The position numbers and the translations under genes were made by a program. Shown one piece after another: positions 45,214 to 54,970 of a DNA stretch of 64,000 nucleotides (positions are counted from its first letter, which is position 1; every line of letters begins with the position of its first letter). The stretch is taken from contig CAOSLI010000001.1 in the NCBI GenBank assembly GCA_948524275.1, positions 124,001 through 188,000 on the forward strand. The letters are read 5' to 3'. Origin of the DNA: an uncultured Clostridia bacterium (GTDB taxonomy: Bacteria > Bacillota > Clostridia > TANB77 > CAG-508). The notes beneath the pieces were generated by a model. It made no database searches and was not told the DNA's origin. It saw only the letters and a list, made by a program, of their open reading frames with translations.

Positions 45214-46845
45214 ATGAATACAAAATCAATAATTAAATTTTTATTAATAGGAATAGTGATAGCAGCAATGCTTTTATTGGGAACAACAAGTGCACAATTA
45301 AAGGAATATGCAAGTGATGACAAAAGTGTAATTATGTCAATTGACAATATAGGAATAGACGGTAAGAATAAAGTAAAAACAAAAACAGAATATAGGGGAT
45401 ATAATGATGCAAAGACAATTTATAGTGTACTTTATATTACTGAAGTAAATCAGGAAAAATTAAACGTTTATGCACAAAATGAAAAAGAACTAAATACTAC
45501 TACCAAAATTAAGATTTCTAATAATGCAACAAAGGCAGAATTAAATGGAGAAAAAATAGAAATTGAAAATATAAATGGAAATAAATATGCAGTTATAAAT
45601 GAAACATTAAAATATACTAATACTACTGGTGAACTAGAACCAAGTACAAATAAAGATGTTGAATATATCAATTTTAGCAATGTAATAAAAGAAGAAACAG
45701 AATATGGAGAATATTATGGTCAAAAGAACCAAAAGCTTAAAATATATACTACAGAAACATCTTATGAAGAATATTATGTTGAAAACAAGATAAGAATTCA
45801 AAGTGTGAATGAGCCTTATAATTATCACATGAGATATGTAAATAAATATGGAAAAGAATATTCGTATGGCGGAATGGGTGGAGGAGATTGGATTGACAAA
45901 ATGTACTTAGAATATGAACCTTGGGGTGAACTTAGTGGAATATATTGGATTCCTAAAAATTCAAGCTTAAAAGATGTATATTTAGAACTTACTATAAATG
46001 TAAAACAAGGTGATACAATTGAAATAAAAGATGTAGGTACATTATACTATGCAGGAATGAAAAAAGAAAAAAGCTGGGATGAAATGAATAACCAGTATGA
46101 AGAAATATATTATATTTATAAAAATAGTTTAGATAAAGTAAAAAACTATGATGAGCCAAAATGTTTTACTGCAAAAACAAAATCAGGATATGATTTAATT
46201 AGATACATATACCAAAACTATACATTAGATGAAAATTCTTATGAAGAGGAAGTTACAGGAGATATAAACACAGGCACAACAAATGGTAAAATGAATATGT
46301 TATTTTCAGGAAATGGTAATGCAAAATTTGAAAGCATTGAAATATCAAAAACAGATACTTTATATAAAAAAATAGAAAATGGATTAAAGGAAGCAAATGA
46401 TTTGAACTGGGAAAATGTTGTAAGCATATGGGCATATGATTTATATGTAACAGAGGGAGAATATGAAGGTCCATTAAATATTACATTTAATGTAGGTAAA
46501 GATGCTAACGGAAAAGAGTATGTTGTAGGACATCTAAAACATGGGGTAGAACTAGAATATTTTACAGGAATAGTAAAAGACGGAAAAATCACAATAACAG
46601 TAGATGAACTTTCTCCATTTGTAATAGGGGTAAAAGAAGATTATCTATTAGGAGATGTAGACGAAAATGGTAAGATTGATGCTCAAGATGCAGTAATGAT
46701 ATTAAAATATGTAGCACACAACATTGAATTAGATGAAAAACAACTTTTAGCTGCAAACACAACAAAAGATGAAGATGGAACAGTTGATGCACAAGATGCA
46801 GTGCAAATATTAAAGCTAGTGGCACATAACATAAATGAGTTTTAA
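45214..46845 (+). CDS. Secreted dockerin protein 5
   Basis: 543 residues: signal peptide 1-29; a large unknown body with acidic and Tyr-rich segments (NVIKEETEYGEYYGQKNQKL); a pre-dockerin domain ending ITVDELSPFVIGVKED that matches dockerin protein 3; dockerin 479-543 (GDVDENGKIDAQDAV, DGTVDAQDAV). The signal peptide is followed by an exported body, so it is secreted. Cargo function is not recognised. Confidence 0.83.
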   Translation: MNTKSIIKFLLIGIVIAAMLLLGTTSAQLKEYASDDKSVIMSIDNIGIDGKNKVKTKTEYRGYNDAKTIYSVLYITEVNQEKLNVYAQNEKELNTTTKIKISNNATKAELNGEKIEIENINGNKYAVINETLKYTNTTGELEPSTNKDVEYINFSNVIKEETEYGEYYGQKNQKLKIYTTETSYEEYYVENKIRIQSVNEPYNYHMRYVNKYGKEYSYGGMGGGDWIDKMYLEYEPWGELSGIYWIPKNSSLKDVYLELTINVKQGDTIEIKDVGTLYYAGMKKEKSWDEMNNQYEEIYYIYKNSLDKVKNYDEPKCFTAKTKSGYDLIRYIYQNYTLDENSYEEEVTGDINTGTTNGKMNMLFSGNGNAKFESIEISKTDTLYKKIENGLKEANDLNWENVVSIWAYDLYVTEGEYEGPLNITFNVGKDANGKEYVVGHLKHGVELEYFTGIVKDGKITITVDELSPFVIGVKEDYLLGDVDENGKIDAQDAVMILKYVAHNIELDEKQLLAANTTKDEDGTVDAQDAVQILKLVAHNINEF

Positions 46846-46862
46846 AATTTAAAATATATATG

Positions 46863-46892
46863 AAAACGAGCTATGTTAACATAGCTCGTTTT
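46863..46892. terminator. Bidirectional terminator
   Basis: AAAACGAGCTATG pairs perfectly with CATAGCTCGTTTT around TTAA; ends dockerin gene 5 on the plus strand and the candidate small RNA on the minus strand. Confidence 0.87.
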
Positions 46893-46994
46893 ATAAGATT
46901 AGTTATTTGGTAGGTGTATCATTTCCTACATCTCTTTTGACCCATAGGGTGCGTGGTTGACACAATTTACCACCTCAAATAACTATTATATTGT
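46865..46994 (-). ncRNA. Candidate four-way-junction small RNA
   Basis: On the minus strand, a promoter at 47029-47001 would start an RNA near 46994 that ends at the hairpin 46863-46892. The ~130-base RNA has no ORF of note. It can fold as a closing stem AGUUAUUUG (46984-46976) with CAAAUAACU (46909-46901), enclosing three hairpins: GUGGU/ACCAC (46973-46953), ACCC/GGGU with a UAU loop (46950-46940) and GUAGG/CCUAC (46929-46910). I do not recognise it as a known riboswitch, 6S, SRP or tRNA. Confidence 0.5.
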
Positions 46995-47000
46995 ATCTTA

Positions 47001-47029
47001 ATTATAGCATTTTTATTCATAATTGTCTA
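47001..47029 (-). promoter_or_regulatory. Minus-strand promoter of the candidate small RNA
   Basis: TAGACA, 17-base spacer, TATAAT; it overlaps the 3' end of the nuclease-like gene. Confidence 0.65.
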
Positions 47030-47426
47030 GCCTTTTAAATAATAAATTTTCTTTCTTATTTTTCTTGATTTTATTGAATGTTTTATTTCCAATTTTTATC
47101 ATAGTAATTATAGAGTTTTTACTATGTTTTTCATCATTTAATAGTGCAATTTTTAAGACGATATTTAAATTTTTCTGACTATTTAGGGATTTTATTAAAA
47201 CAAAAGTGTTTTGTCTATTGTTCCAATCTCTATAAATATAATCTGGAGAGTATAAAGCATTGGGCAAAAAATGTTTGACTTCATGAAATAATTGAAATCT
47301 CTTTGTTTCTACATGATTTATTCTTTCATAAGTGAAAATAACTTCGTCAGTTATTAAATGTTTTCCAATTGAATCAAAAAGTTGCGAATCTAAATTACCG
47401 ATAGTTAAGTATTCTTGGTTAGACAT
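47013..47426 (-). CDS. Small PBECR-like (Barnase-EndoU-ColicinE5/D-RelE) protein
   Basis: 137 residues from ATG 47426 (MSNQEYLTIGNLDSQLFDSI), RBS GAAAGGAA; a longer frame to 47501 overlaps this RBS. The pattern LITDEVIFTYERINHVETKR, then FLPNALYSPDYIYRDWNNRQ and FVLIKSL is that of PBECR domains, small nuclease-like folds found in phages and polymorphic toxins. Here it stands alone without a toxin partner or secretion region. Catalysis is not demonstrated; the ERINH and H segments are candidate active-site residues. Inserted inside the dockerin island on the opposite strand. Confidence 0.6.
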   Translation of the reverse strand: MSNQEYLTIGNLDSQLFDSIGKHLITDEVIFTYERINHVETKRFQLFHEVKHFLPNALYSPDYIYRDWNNRQNTFVLIKSLNSQKNLNIVLKIALLNDEKHSKNSIITMIKIGNKTFNKIKKNKKENLLFKRLDNYE

Positions 47427-47554
47427 AAAATTTATTCCTTTCAGATGTATTGTACTACATATATTGATATTTTTCAATATAATTCGCATAAAAACATGCA
47501 AAATATGGAAAATAATAATTTGAAATAATTTCTTAATAAAAAATAAATAAAAGG

Positions 47555-47669
47555 TAGTATTTTAAATGTCAATGTGATATAATTTTCCGTAGATAAAAAT
47601 GAAACAGTTGACGTCAAAGATGCAGTGCAAATATTAAAATTAGTAGCACACAATATAAGTGAATTTTAA
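47555..47669 (+). pseudogene. Relict: duplicated promoter fused to a dockerin tail
   Basis: Bases 47555-47584 match the promoter region of the 38509 gene; 47589-47669 read in frame as VDKNETVDVKDAVQILKLVA-HNISEF-stop, the second half of a dockerin. No start codon or upstream half exists, so this is the scar of a deletion that removed the body of a dockerin gene and left its promoter and its last 27 codons. Confidence 0.75.
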
Positions 47670-47687
47670 AATATAAGGAGATCAATT

Positions 47688-50018
47688 ATGAACAAAAATA
47701 TAAAATTAATAGATAAAATAATTTGTATTGTATTAACCGTTATAATTATTTGCAGTTTTAATACATTATCATATGCAAGAGTAAATGAAGTTTATTTTAG
47801 TGGTCTTAAATTAAGAGAAATTTATTATACACCAGAAGATGTACGATATTGGATAGTAGATGCAACCAACAAGTATACAATAGCAGAATTAAAAGTACCA
47901 GCTACTTATAATAATATACCAATCACAGCTATTTATGATAATACAAAACCTGGTGGGTTATTACAGGGAAGTATAAATCTTCAAAAAGTAGATTTATCAA
48001 GTAGCAATATAGAAATTATAGGAGCATATTGTTTCAACAATTGCCTAAAATTATCTGAATTTAAAAGTAGCAAATGTTTAAAAGAAGTTTTAGGATATGC
48101 TTTTAAAGGAGCTAACCTAAAGGAATTAACTTTATATGATGGACTTGAAACAATAAAAATTTCAGCCTTTGAAGATGCTTTCTCAGATGAAAACGAGTTA
48201 TATGTAATAAATATTCCAGATTCCGTTACAAGTATAGGAGAAAATGCATTTAAAGTTACAGATAAAAATTATAGAGTAGTATTAGTTGGAGAAAAAAATT
48301 CGGTAGTAGAAAAATACTGTAAAACTGATTCTACATGTACATTTATGGAAAGAGGAGACAGAGTTCCAACAGCAGAAGAAATATTAGATGCGGAAATAGC
48401 AAAAGAAAAAAGTAAACTATTTGAAAATAAAGAATTTACATATGGAAATTATAATAATACAAATAATGCAAATACAATTAACTTTTTTGCATTGCCAGCA
48501 TCAACATTAACATCCAACAATGCAGAGGAATATTTAGATATTATAAAAGTTGATGATGGAATAATAGTAGTAGGTTATTCGTATTTATACAAATATAAAA
48601 GTGAGTCTAAATACTTTCAAGAAGAATACATAAGTAAAGCAAAAGGAAATGATGATGCTATTATTTTAAAATATGATAACAAATTGAACATGAAAACATT
48701 TAAATGTTTTGGCGGCTCGGGTGGAGATAGATTTGAAAAAATATATAAAACAAAAGATGGTGGTTATCTAGTTTTAGGAAAAACTACTTCAAATGATAAA
48801 GATTTATTAAACATAAATAGTAATATAAATACTTATCAACAAATGGCAGTTAAATATGATAGAAATCTTAATGTTGTATTTACAGAAATGGGGTATCATT
48901 CAGATGTTCTTGAAAAATATAAAAATCAAATTTTGGAAGATGATGAAGGAAAGATTTCAAATGGAAGAATTGAACTTAAAACTATTTTAAGTGACCAAAT
49001 GTGTCTTGCTCCAGGAGCTTATGTAAATGAGAGACGTACATTGATAACAAAGTATGACAATCAAGAACATAAGGAATGGATAAAAACATTTAATAGAGGC
49101 GCTAACTCTTCATTTGATACATTGACTAAAGCTATAGAAATTGATGATGGCTATGTGTTTATTGGAACTTCAGCAAGATATATAGAGAATCAAAATAATA
49201 CATTGATTTATGTAGAAGATGCAATAATTATTAAGTATAATAAGCCATATGACCAAATAATAATCAATGGTGCAATATATGCAATGGATATTGGAACACA
49301 AAAAAAAGCAGATGTTTTTTATCTTCCATGGGAAGATGCAACTATTGGAGATATGAAATGGACAAGTGAGAATGAAGATATTGCAACAGTTGATTATAAA
49401 GGAAATATAACTGCGAAAAAAGAAGGAACAACTAAAATACATTTAAATGTTAGAGGAAAAGAAGCACAGATACTAATTAATGTTACAGATCCAAATATAA
49501 AACATATTGAAAATATAACATTAAATAAGTCGGAATGTACATTAGAAAAAGGAAAGAGTGAAACTTTAATAGCAACAATAAATCCTACTGATACAACTGA
49601 TGATAAGACTATTAGTTGGACATCAAGTAATCCAAATGTAGCAACAGTAGATAGTGAAGGATTAGTAACAGCAGTAGGAAGCGGAACAGCAACCATAACA
49701 GCAACAGTAGGTGAAAAAAGCGCTACTTGTACAGTAACAGTACCAAAAGAGCAAACTACGAAACCAGGTGAAGGAGAAACAAAACCAGGAGAGAGTGAAA
49801 AGCCAACAATAGACTATTTACTAGGCGATGTAGACGGAAACAAAAAAGTTGATGCCCAAGACGCAGTAATGATATTAAAATATGTAGCACACAACATAAC
49901 ATTAACAGACAAGCAACTTCTAGCTGCAAATACAACAAAAGACAAAGATGGAACTGTTGACGCACAAGATGCAGTACAAATATTAAAATATGTAGCACAT
50001 AATATAACTGAATTTTAA
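47688..50018 (+). CDS. LRR and Ig-like secreted dockerin protein 6
   Basis: 776 residues. Signal peptide 1-30; LRR_5/BspA-like repeats ~60-220 (LQKVDLSSSNIEIIGAYCF, INIPDSVTSIGENAF); a beta-propeller-like central part ~280-520 (NDDAIILKYDNKLN, GGYLVLGKTTS); two BIG2 Ig-like domains ~526-605 and 607-688; dockerin 707-776 (GDVDGNKKVDAQDAV, DGTVDAQDAV). Probably a surface adhesin displayed through the cohesin protein. RBS TAAGGAG. Confidence 0.87.
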   Translation: MNKNIKLIDKIICIVLTVIIICSFNTLSYARVNEVYFSGLKLREIYYTPEDVRYWIVDATNKYTIAELKVPATYNNIPITAIYDNTKPGGLLQGSINLQKVDLSSSNIEIIGAYCFNNCLKLSEFKSSKCLKEVLGYAFKGANLKELTLYDGLETIKISAFEDAFSDENELYVINIPDSVTSIGENAFKVTDKNYRVVLVGEKNSVVEKYCKTDSTCTFMERGDRVPTAEEILDAEIAKEKSKLFENKEFTYGNYNNTNNANTINFFALPASTLTSNNAEEYLDIIKVDDGIIVVGYSYLYKYKSESKYFQEEYISKAKGNDDAIILKYDNKLNMKTFKCFGGSGGDRFEKIYKTKDGGYLVLGKTTSNDKDLLNINSNINTYQQMAVKYDRNLNVVFTEMGYHSDVLEKYKNQILEDDEGKISNGRIELKTILSDQMCLAPGAYVNERRTLITKYDNQEHKEWIKTFNRGANSSFDTLTKAIEIDDGYVFIGTSARYIENQNNTLIYVEDAIIIKYNKPYDQIIINGAIYAMDIGTQKKADVFYLPWEDATIGDMKWTSENEDIATVDYKGNITAKKEGTTKIHLNVRGKEAQILINVTDPNIKHIENITLNKSECTLEKGKSETLIATINPTDTTDDKTISWTSSNPNVATVDSEGLVTAVGSGTATITATVGEKSATCTVTVPKEQTTKPGEGETKPGESEKPTIDYLLGDVDGNKKVDAQDAVMILKYVAHNITLTDKQLLAANTTKDKDGTVDAQDAVQILKYVAHNITEF

Positions 50019-50042
50019 GGAAATATAAGTGAGGGATGATTT

Positions 50043-52516
50043 ATGAATAAAAGAATATTTGCAATAGGTGTAATACTAATAATGTTATTTAATCTAGGAC
50101 TACCAGTTTTAGCAATATCAAACAATGAAATCGAAACATCGAGCAAAAGTGGACCAAGCAATAATTCAAACATTGAAAAGATTTCAAATGAAATCGAAAA
50201 GAGAAAGATTATATATTCAAATCCATATGAACCAGAGAAAACAATAACGCAAGATGAAGATTTAGAGCAAAACATGACATTAAAAAGCAGTGTTCGGACC
50301 TAGATTAATGGCAGCCAAAAGTTCTACAACTGCAAAAGACACAGAAATAGATAAGTCTTTTAAAACAACAATAGGATATATAACTAAAAACGACAAAAAT
50401 TATATTTATATCAGAGCTAATGGATCAAATTACATAAGTATAAATAAATATTGCATTGAGACAAAAGAAAATACTAATATATTTAGAAATTACGGAAAAA
50501 TTGATGTGTATTATGTAAAAGACACCTATGTTCAAGATAATGTATTATATACAGCATTTTATGAAACAAGTTCTAGTGAAAAAATTAGAGTCGTAGGATA
50601 CAACTTTGATAAAGAACAAATAATTTTCGACAATAGTTTTCCAGTAAAATTAGAAAATAGACCTTATGGAACAATGTGCTTTGGTGTTGACAGAAAACAA
50701 AATATTTATTTTGCAAGGGGTATCAAAGGCTCTGATAATAGAGATAGAAAAGTTGAAATATCTTCTTACGATAAGAATGGAAAGTTACTAGACAGTTTTA
50801 TAAAAGATCCTTCATATATTATTGATTATATGGAATTTACAGCTTCTAGTAAAGATAGCACAACTATGTTTTTAAAATTACACACATTTCAAGGATATAG
50901 TAGTTGGTGGGACGATTATGCAATAAGAACAAATAATGGTAAGTTTACCAAAAAAGATGCTTATTTAATAAGACAATATGGAGGAATGAACTTAACATTT
51001 TTGGATAGTTCAGGTAAATATGCCTATGATCAGTATGGTGAAATATTAGAATTTAATTATAATGATAGTAAACAAGAATCTAATTTATCATTTGTGGTAA
51101 AAAAAGCAATAAAAGTCGATGGAAGCAATATCTTTTTAAATGGCATATATTTTTCAGACGATAAATATATTTACATTGGTTCAACTAGAGGCACAATTTA
51201 TGTAGTAAATTGGAAGACATTTAAAACAGAGAAAACATTAAAATTAGGCAATAATATTGAAATTAAAGGATTGCATAAATCAGATAATAACATTTTTATA
51301 GAATATAATAATACAGAAGATTCTAAAAATTATATAAAAACATTAAATATGTCAGATTTTAATGTAATAAAACAGAATATTAAAATAACTACACATACTG
51401 CAATTACACATACACAAGATCAGATTAAAAAAAGCTATAAAGACACAAGTATTTTAAATAAATCATGGGATATATATGAACAAAAGCCAGTAACAAAAGC
51501 ACCATATAAGGAAGGAACTTTAAAAAGTCAAGTAAAAAATGATACACTAAATCAAATCAATTATTTTAGATGGCTTGCAGGTTTGAATAATGTTTCTATA
51601 TATGAACCATATATGAAATATGCACGGTAGAGGAGCAGTACTTATGGCGTCAGAAGGAAATTTTAGTCATTTCCCAACAAGACCATCAAACATGGACAAG
51701 ACATTCTATGATGAAGCAATAAAAGGAACAGCAGGAATTATGACATCAGAAAACTTTTATAGAACATCAGGAAATATAAGCTATAATTCAAATATGGCAT
51801 ATTCAATTAAAGGATATATAGATGACATAAATAATATAGAACCAAATGTTGGACATAGACTAAGTTTATTAGATCCAAAAGCAAAAAATACAGTATTTGG
51901 TTTTGCAGATGTTTATGGGGTAGTAGATATGCTTTGCACACGTGATACAAAAGTAAATGATTCATTTTATTCATGGCCATCACCAGGTAATTTCCCAGTA
52001 GAATCAATGAACCCAAATGCTAAGTGGTCAGTACAGTTAGCAAATGGCAATTATTATGTAGATGGTGTAATTGAAATCAAGATTAAAGCTAATGGAAAAA
52101 CATATAGTTTTAAAAATGGTGACTTTGAATTATATTATGACAGTTCATATGAAGCCTATTACTTTGATATTCCTACAGAACTTAAAAAGTATTTAACTGA
52201 TGGTGGATATGATTTGTTAGCAGGCAAAAAGGTAGAAATAGAAATTAGCAACATAGCAGATGACCAAGGAAATACATATATAATAAGCTATCCAATAAAT
52301 TTTATGACAGCTAGTGATTATACTTTAGGAGATGTAAACCAAGATAAAAAAGTTGATTCACAAGATGCTGTAGAGATTTTAAAATATGTGGCACATAATA
52401 TCACTTTAAATAGCACTCAATTAAAAGCAGCAGACACAAATAAAGATGGAAAAGTAGACTCACAAGATGCAGTACAAATATTAAAATATGTAGCACATAA
52501 TATATCAGGATTTTAA
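50043..52516 (+). CDS. CAP-domain dockerin protein 7, needs two +1 shifts at CGG
   Basis: Three overlapping frames join at two CGG codons (50295 and 51625) into one protein of 823 residues. Signal peptide 1-25 (RIFAIGVILIMLFNLGLPVLA); residues ~90-480 beta-rich, propeller-like; CAP/SCP domain ~494-640, which is split by the second shift within NVSIYEPYMKYA-(shift)-GRGAVLMASEGNFSHFP; a further beta domain; dockerin at the end (GDVNQDKKVDSQDAV, TNKDGKVDSQDAV). Without the shifts each fragment is useless: the signal peptide, the body and the dockerin lie in three different frames. RBS is weak (GTGAGG). Confidence 0.85.
50295..50298 (+). other. In-frame CGG, +1 frameshift site 3
   Basis: Context GTT CGG A. 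The 0 frame stops at TAG two codons later; GTT-(C)-GGA-CCT enters the 1.3-kb open frame. Confidence 0.84.
51625..51628 (+). other. In-frame CGG, +1 frameshift site 4
   Basis: Context GCA CGG T. The very next 0-frame codon is TAG; GCA-(C)-GGT-AGA-GGA-GCA continues the CAP domain. Confidence 0.87.
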
Positions 52517-52540
52517 AATATATAAAAGAAGGTAAAATTT

Positions 52541-54799
52541 ATGAAAAAAAGATTTATTATAATATTAGGAATTATAGTATTCGTTATGATTCTCTTAGCA
52601 ACAAAGTCAAATGCAGTAGTATCAATAAACACAAAAAAAATAGATTTATATGCAATAGACGAGAGACAAGCACAAAGCTATAATATTACAATACCAAAAG
52701 AATATGAACAAAGCTATACATTAAAAGTAACAGGAAACAAGGAAAAGCCAGTTTTTGAAATTATAGGTGAAGATGGAGAAGATGCAATTAACATAGATGA
52801 AAATGGCATTATTACTCCCAAAAGTCATAATGTTAATTATGTAGGAATTGGAACTTTTAAAGATTATAGATATGGTACATATAAAATAAAAGTAAAAGTG
52901 GATAGCAAAGAATTTGAGGTAGAAGTAAATGTAATCAATTATCCCACGGTATATGCGGAAAATGTTATGAAAGATTATATTAGCAAAAATATAAATTCTT
53001 CTATGACAGAATATGAGAAACTTGATAAAATTTGTCAATTTGTTGCAAGTTATGATTATTCTGCAAGTGCTTCAGGTTATACATCAATGATTTTAACAGG
53101 AGGTGGAGACTGCTGGGCAAGTTCATATACAATATTATATATGTGTGAGCAAGTTGGAATTAAAGCACATTTAAGATATGGTGTAAATGATGCCGGTGCT
53201 GGAAACGGACATAGAAATGTAGCAGCACTTATAGATGGAAAAGTTTATATTGCTGAGGCAGGATTTAATGAAAAAGCACCAAGATATTATTATATTGAAG
53301 AAGAACCAGATGGTTTTTATTTTACAAGAAAATCTGATGGTACATATAAATTAGTTCAATATGATGGATTTAATACAAAAATAGTCGTACCATCAACATA
53401 TAATGGAAAAACAGTTACAGAGATTGGAGATTCTGCATTTTATTATGGAAATGGATATAGTGGAGTAGAACCAACAGTTATTACATTACCAGAAACAATA
53501 ACAACTATTGGAGAATCAGCATTCCAATATTGTACTAAATTAGAGCAAGTAAATATTCCTAGTAGCGTTACTGAAATAAAAGGTGCATTATTTACAAATT
53601 GCGAAAAAGTCAATATTAAAATGGACTCACCAAACTATGTAATAATAGATAAAGTTATTTATAGCAAAGATAAAACGAAGGTAATAGAATGTTTAGCAAC
53701 AAAAACAGGAGAGGTAGTATTACCAAGTGAAGTAACAAATATAGGAAGATTAGCCTTTTATAAAACAAATGCAAGTAATGTTATTTTAGGAAACAATGTA
53801 AAAATTATTGAAGATCAAGCATTTTACCAAGCTAAAATAAAGGGAATTACAATTCCTAAAAATGTTGCAAGCATAGCAAAAGAGGTATTTTATTATTCAG
53901 AACTTAGAAGTTTTATTATAGAAGAAGGCTGCAAAGTCACTATTGGAGATTATGCATTAAGTTCATGCTACTCTTTGGGAGAGATTTCTATTCCTAGCTC
54001 AGTTAGCAGTATAAGTGATAAAGCTATTGAAAAAATGTATAAAAATTTTATTTCAGGAAAATCAGGTTCTTATGCTGAACAATATGCTAAGAGTAAAAAT
54101 ATAAATTTTGTTGCTAAAAATGGAAATAGTATATCAAGCCAAATGATAGTGTTAGACAATACACAATTTGACTATAATAAAAAGGCTCAGAAACCTAAAA
54201 TAACAATTTATTATGGAAGCACTATTTTGAAGGAAGGAACAGATTATACTTGTATACTTCCAGATGACTTAATAAATGCAGGAAACAAAGAAATAACAAT
54301 ACAAGGAAAAGGAAAATACACAGGCAATGAAAAAATAAGCTATACAATCAATAAGATAAGTAATAATTTTGCATTCAAATGTGATGATATTACATATGGA
54401 CAAAAGCCAAATCCAGTAGTAATTAAAAATGAATCAGAAGGTAAAGTTTATTACTATTATGCAAGTTCAGAAAATTCTAATAGATGGAGTTCAGTACCAC
54501 CAACAGAAGAAGGAACTTATTGGGTAGAAGCTTATGCTTATGGAGATACAAACCATTATTCTACAAACAAGAAAATAAGTTTTAAAATAAAACCTGCACC
54601 ATTCACATTAGGAGATGTAAATCAGGATAAAAAAGTTGATTCACAAGACGCAGTACAGATTTTGAAATATGTGGCACACAACATAACGCTAAATAGCACG
54701 CAACTTTTAGCAGCAGATACAAACAAAGATGGAAAAGTAGACTCACAAGATGCTGTACAAATATTAAAATATGTAGCGCATAATATAAGTGGTTTCTAA
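52541..54799 (+). CDS. Transglutaminase-like and LRR secreted dockerin protein 8
   Basis: 752 residues. Signal peptide 1-25; transglutaminase-like domain ~136-240 with the Cys in GGGDCWASSYTILYMCEQVG and His in GNGHRNVAALIDG; LRR_5 repeats ~265-520 (SAFQYCTKLEQVNIPSSVTE); an Ig-like/MBG-type domain ~540-610 (KITIYYGSTILKEGTDYTC); dockerin 689-752 (GDVNQDKKVDSQDAV twice-looped). The catalytic triad looks present, so it could be a protease-like or crosslinking enzyme at the surface. 24 bp after dockerin gene 7, same operon. Confidence 0.88.
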   Translation: MKKRFIIILGIIVFVMILLATKSNAVVSINTKKIDLYAIDERQAQSYNITIPKEYEQSYTLKVTGNKEKPVFEIIGEDGEDAINIDENGIITPKSHNVNYVGIGTFKDYRYGTYKIKVKVDSKEFEVEVNVINYPTVYAENVMKDYISKNINSSMTEYEKLDKICQFVASYDYSASASGYTSMILTGGGDCWASSYTILYMCEQVGIKAHLRYGVNDAGAGNGHRNVAALIDGKVYIAEAGFNEKAPRYYYIEEEPDGFYFTRKSDGTYKLVQYDGFNTKIVVPSTYNGKTVTEIGDSAFYYGNGYSGVEPTVITLPETITTIGESAFQYCTKLEQVNIPSSVTEIKGALFTNCEKVNIKMDSPNYVIIDKVIYSKDKTKVIECLATKTGEVVLPSEVTNIGRLAFYKTNASNVILGNNVKIIEDQAFYQAKIKGITIPKNVASIAKEVFYYSELRSFIIEEGCKVTIGDYALSSCYSLGEISIPSSVSSISDKAIEKMYKNFISGKSGSYAEQYAKSKNINFVAKNGNSISSQMIVLDNTQFDYNKKAQKPKITIYYGSTILKEGTDYTCILPDDLINAGNKEITIQGKGKYTGNEKISYTINKISNNFAFKCDDITYGQKPNPVVIKNESEGKVYYYYASSENSNRWSSVPPTEEGTYWVEAYAYGDTNHYSTNKKISFKIKPAPFTLGDVNQDKKVDSQDAVQILKYVAHNITLNSTQLLAADTNKDGKVDSQDAVQILKYVAHNISGF

Positions 54800-54879
54800 A
54801 AATAATGTTACGAAAATCTAATAAAATTAGGATATATAAATTATTTCCAATAAAAAACATAATTTTTTTGAAAAAATGC

Positions 54880-54908
54880 TTTACATCCAAAAGCATTTAT
54901 GCTAAAAT
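54880..54908 (+). promoter_or_regulatory. Promoter of the cohesin gene
   Basis: TTTACA, 17-base spacer, TAAAAT, about 60 bases before the start codon. Confidence 0.7.
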
Positions 54909-54970
54909 GAATTTATAAGTGTTGCACAAGCTATAGTGTGCAAGAAAATAATATAAAGGGAGAGATAAAA

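Noticed and set aside
46865..46994. Small RNA as a tRNA
   Set aside because: The cloverleaf-like fold has no T-arm TTCGA, no CCA end, and a 9-bp closing stem.
41958..50018. Repeated leucine-rich minus-strand ORFs in the dockerin regions (41958, 43095, 44554, 46589, 49756)
   Set aside because: They are antisense shadows of the repetitive dockerin sequence with no RBS or promoter.
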